From NCBI GenBank assembly GCA_023247155.1, contig JAHFGZ010000057.1, forward strand, positions 1-5,099: 5,099 nt of DNA, read 5' to 3'. The notes under the pieces were generated by a model. The model saw only the letters and a list, made by a program, of their open reading frames with translations, had not been told where the DNA came from and made no database searches. Source of the DNA: Candidatus Omnitrophota bacterium. Lineage in GTDB: Bacteria > Omnitrophota > Gorgyraeia > Aquiviventales > Aquiviventaceae. Shown one piece after another: positions 4,507 through 5,099 of the stretch. How positions within the stretch are numbered: the first letter of the stretch is position 1; each line of letters starts with the position of its first letter. The position numbers and the translations under genes were made by a program.

Positions 4507-5099
4507 ATGAGTGAGCAGGGGCAGGTGCTGGTGCCGATCGTCGTCGAGCAGTCGCCGCGCGGGGAGCGCGCCTACGATATCTATTCGCGGCTGCTGAAGG
4601 ACCGCGTCATCTTCATCGGCACGCCGGTGGATGACCTCGTCTCCAACCTCATCATCGCGCAGCTCCTCTTCCTGCAGAACGAGGATCCCGAGCGGGAGAT
4701 CAGCGTCTACATCAACTCGCCGGGCGGGTCGGTGACGGCGGGGCTGGCCATCTACGACACGATGCAGTTCATCAAGCCTCCGGTCGCGACCTACTGCGTC
4801 GGGCAGGCCGCGAGCATGGGGGCGCTCCTGCTCTCCGCGGGCGCCAAGGGCAAGCGCTTCGCCCTGCCGGGCGCGCGCATCATGATCCACCAGCCGTGGG
4901 GCGGGGTGCAGGGCGCCGCGGCCGACATCTCGATCCAGGCGCGGGAGATCCTGCGGCTGCGCGAGAAGATCAACGAGCTGCTCGGCAAGCACACCGGCCA
5001 GTCCCTGGAGAAGATCCAGAAGGACACCGACCGCGACTACTTCATGTCGGCGGAAGAGGCGAAGGAGTACGGCATCATCGATGAAGTCATCTACAGCAA
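4507..5099 (+). CDS. clpP: ATP-dependent Clp protease proteolytic subunit ClpP, 3'-truncated
   Basis: The frame runs from ATG 4507 to the right edge, giving 197 residues of a family usually 195-205 long, so only a few codons are missing. ClpP is a cytosolic serine protease that forms a 14-subunit barrel and degrades substrates fed by ClpX or ClpA-type unfoldases. The catalytic triad is complete: Ser103 in GQAASMGA, His128 in MIHQPWGG and Asp177 in DTDRDYFM. The Ser-His (25) and His-Asp (49) spacings equal those of E. coli ClpP. SPGGSV (71-76) forms the oxyanion region, and VPIVVEQSPRGERAYDIYSRLL is the usual N-terminal axial-loop region. Only about six residues precede the conserved LVP, so the propeptide is very short compared with E. 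coli. It follows tig by 19 bases, the standard tig-clpP arrangement; clpX would be expected just past the edge. Confidence 0.95.
   Translation, partial: MSEQGQVLVPIVVEQSPRGERAYDIYSRLLKDRVIFIGTPVDDLVSNLIIAQLLFLQNEDPEREISVYINSPGGSVTAGLAIYDTMQFIKPPVATYCVGQAASMGALLLSAGAKGKRFALPGARIMIHQPWGGVQGAAADISIQAREILRLREKINELLGKHTGQSLEKIQKDTDRDYFMSAEEAKEYGIIDEVIYS

Noticed and set aside
3372..4508. 378-codon minus-strand open frame opposite trigger factor
   Set aside because: Shadow of the tig gene with no recognisable motifs, biased to Arg, Leu, Gly and Pro.
4249..4992. 247-codon minus-strand open frame opposite the end of tig and clpP
   Set aside because: Lies over well-supported + strand coding sequence, including the ClpP triad, and has no motifs of its own.

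Overview
This is a GC-rich (roughly two-thirds G+C by eye), densely packed stretch of a Gram-negative bacterial chromosome. All genes are on the + strand. Lipopolysaccharide genes (kdsC, a lauroyl/myristoyl-transferase-like lpxL, lptC/lptA-like domains, lptB) show an LPS-bearing outer membrane. The lineage cannot be fixed from sequence alone. The gene order and the small excisionase-type HTH gene next to kdsC would suit an uncultured lineage such as Candidatus Omnitrophota or another deep Gram-negative phylum, but that is a guess.

Layout: positions 1-464 are the 3' part of kdsC, whose first catalytic motif lies off the left edge. A probable promoter (481-510) then drives a very small helix-turn-helix protein (best start 558, end 725). 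A strong hairpin with a short T tract (732-773) ends that unit. A near-consensus sigma70-type promoter (795-823) follows at once, with a perfect 7-bp inverted repeat bracketing its -10 region. From 839 to the right edge there is one compact transcription unit: a long ORF joining an LpxL-type acyltransferase, a membrane/lipobox-like segment, an LptC domain and an LptA/OstA-like domain (839-2677); lptB (2677-3399); a trigger factor gene (3399-4487); and clpP (4507 to beyond 5099). The first three genes are joined by TGATG stop/start overlaps, and clpP has its own strong Shine-Dalgarno sequence.

How they work together: KdsC and the LpxL domain serve Kdo-lipid A synthesis. The LptC/LptA-like portion and LptB belong to the machine that lifts LPS out of the inner membrane and across the periplasm. 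Trigger factor and ClpP serve folding and degradation of cytosolic proteins, and here they share the transcript of the LPS export genes.

The points most worth a second look are the in-frame LpxL-LptC-LptA fusion with a possible signal-peptidase II site at its internal membrane segment, a trigger factor that seems to lack the whole FKBP-type PPIase domain, and the paired quasi-palindromic hairpin at 732-773. I saw no RNA genes, CRISPR arrays, insertion sequences or phage genes. No stretch longer than 300 bases lacks a gene.
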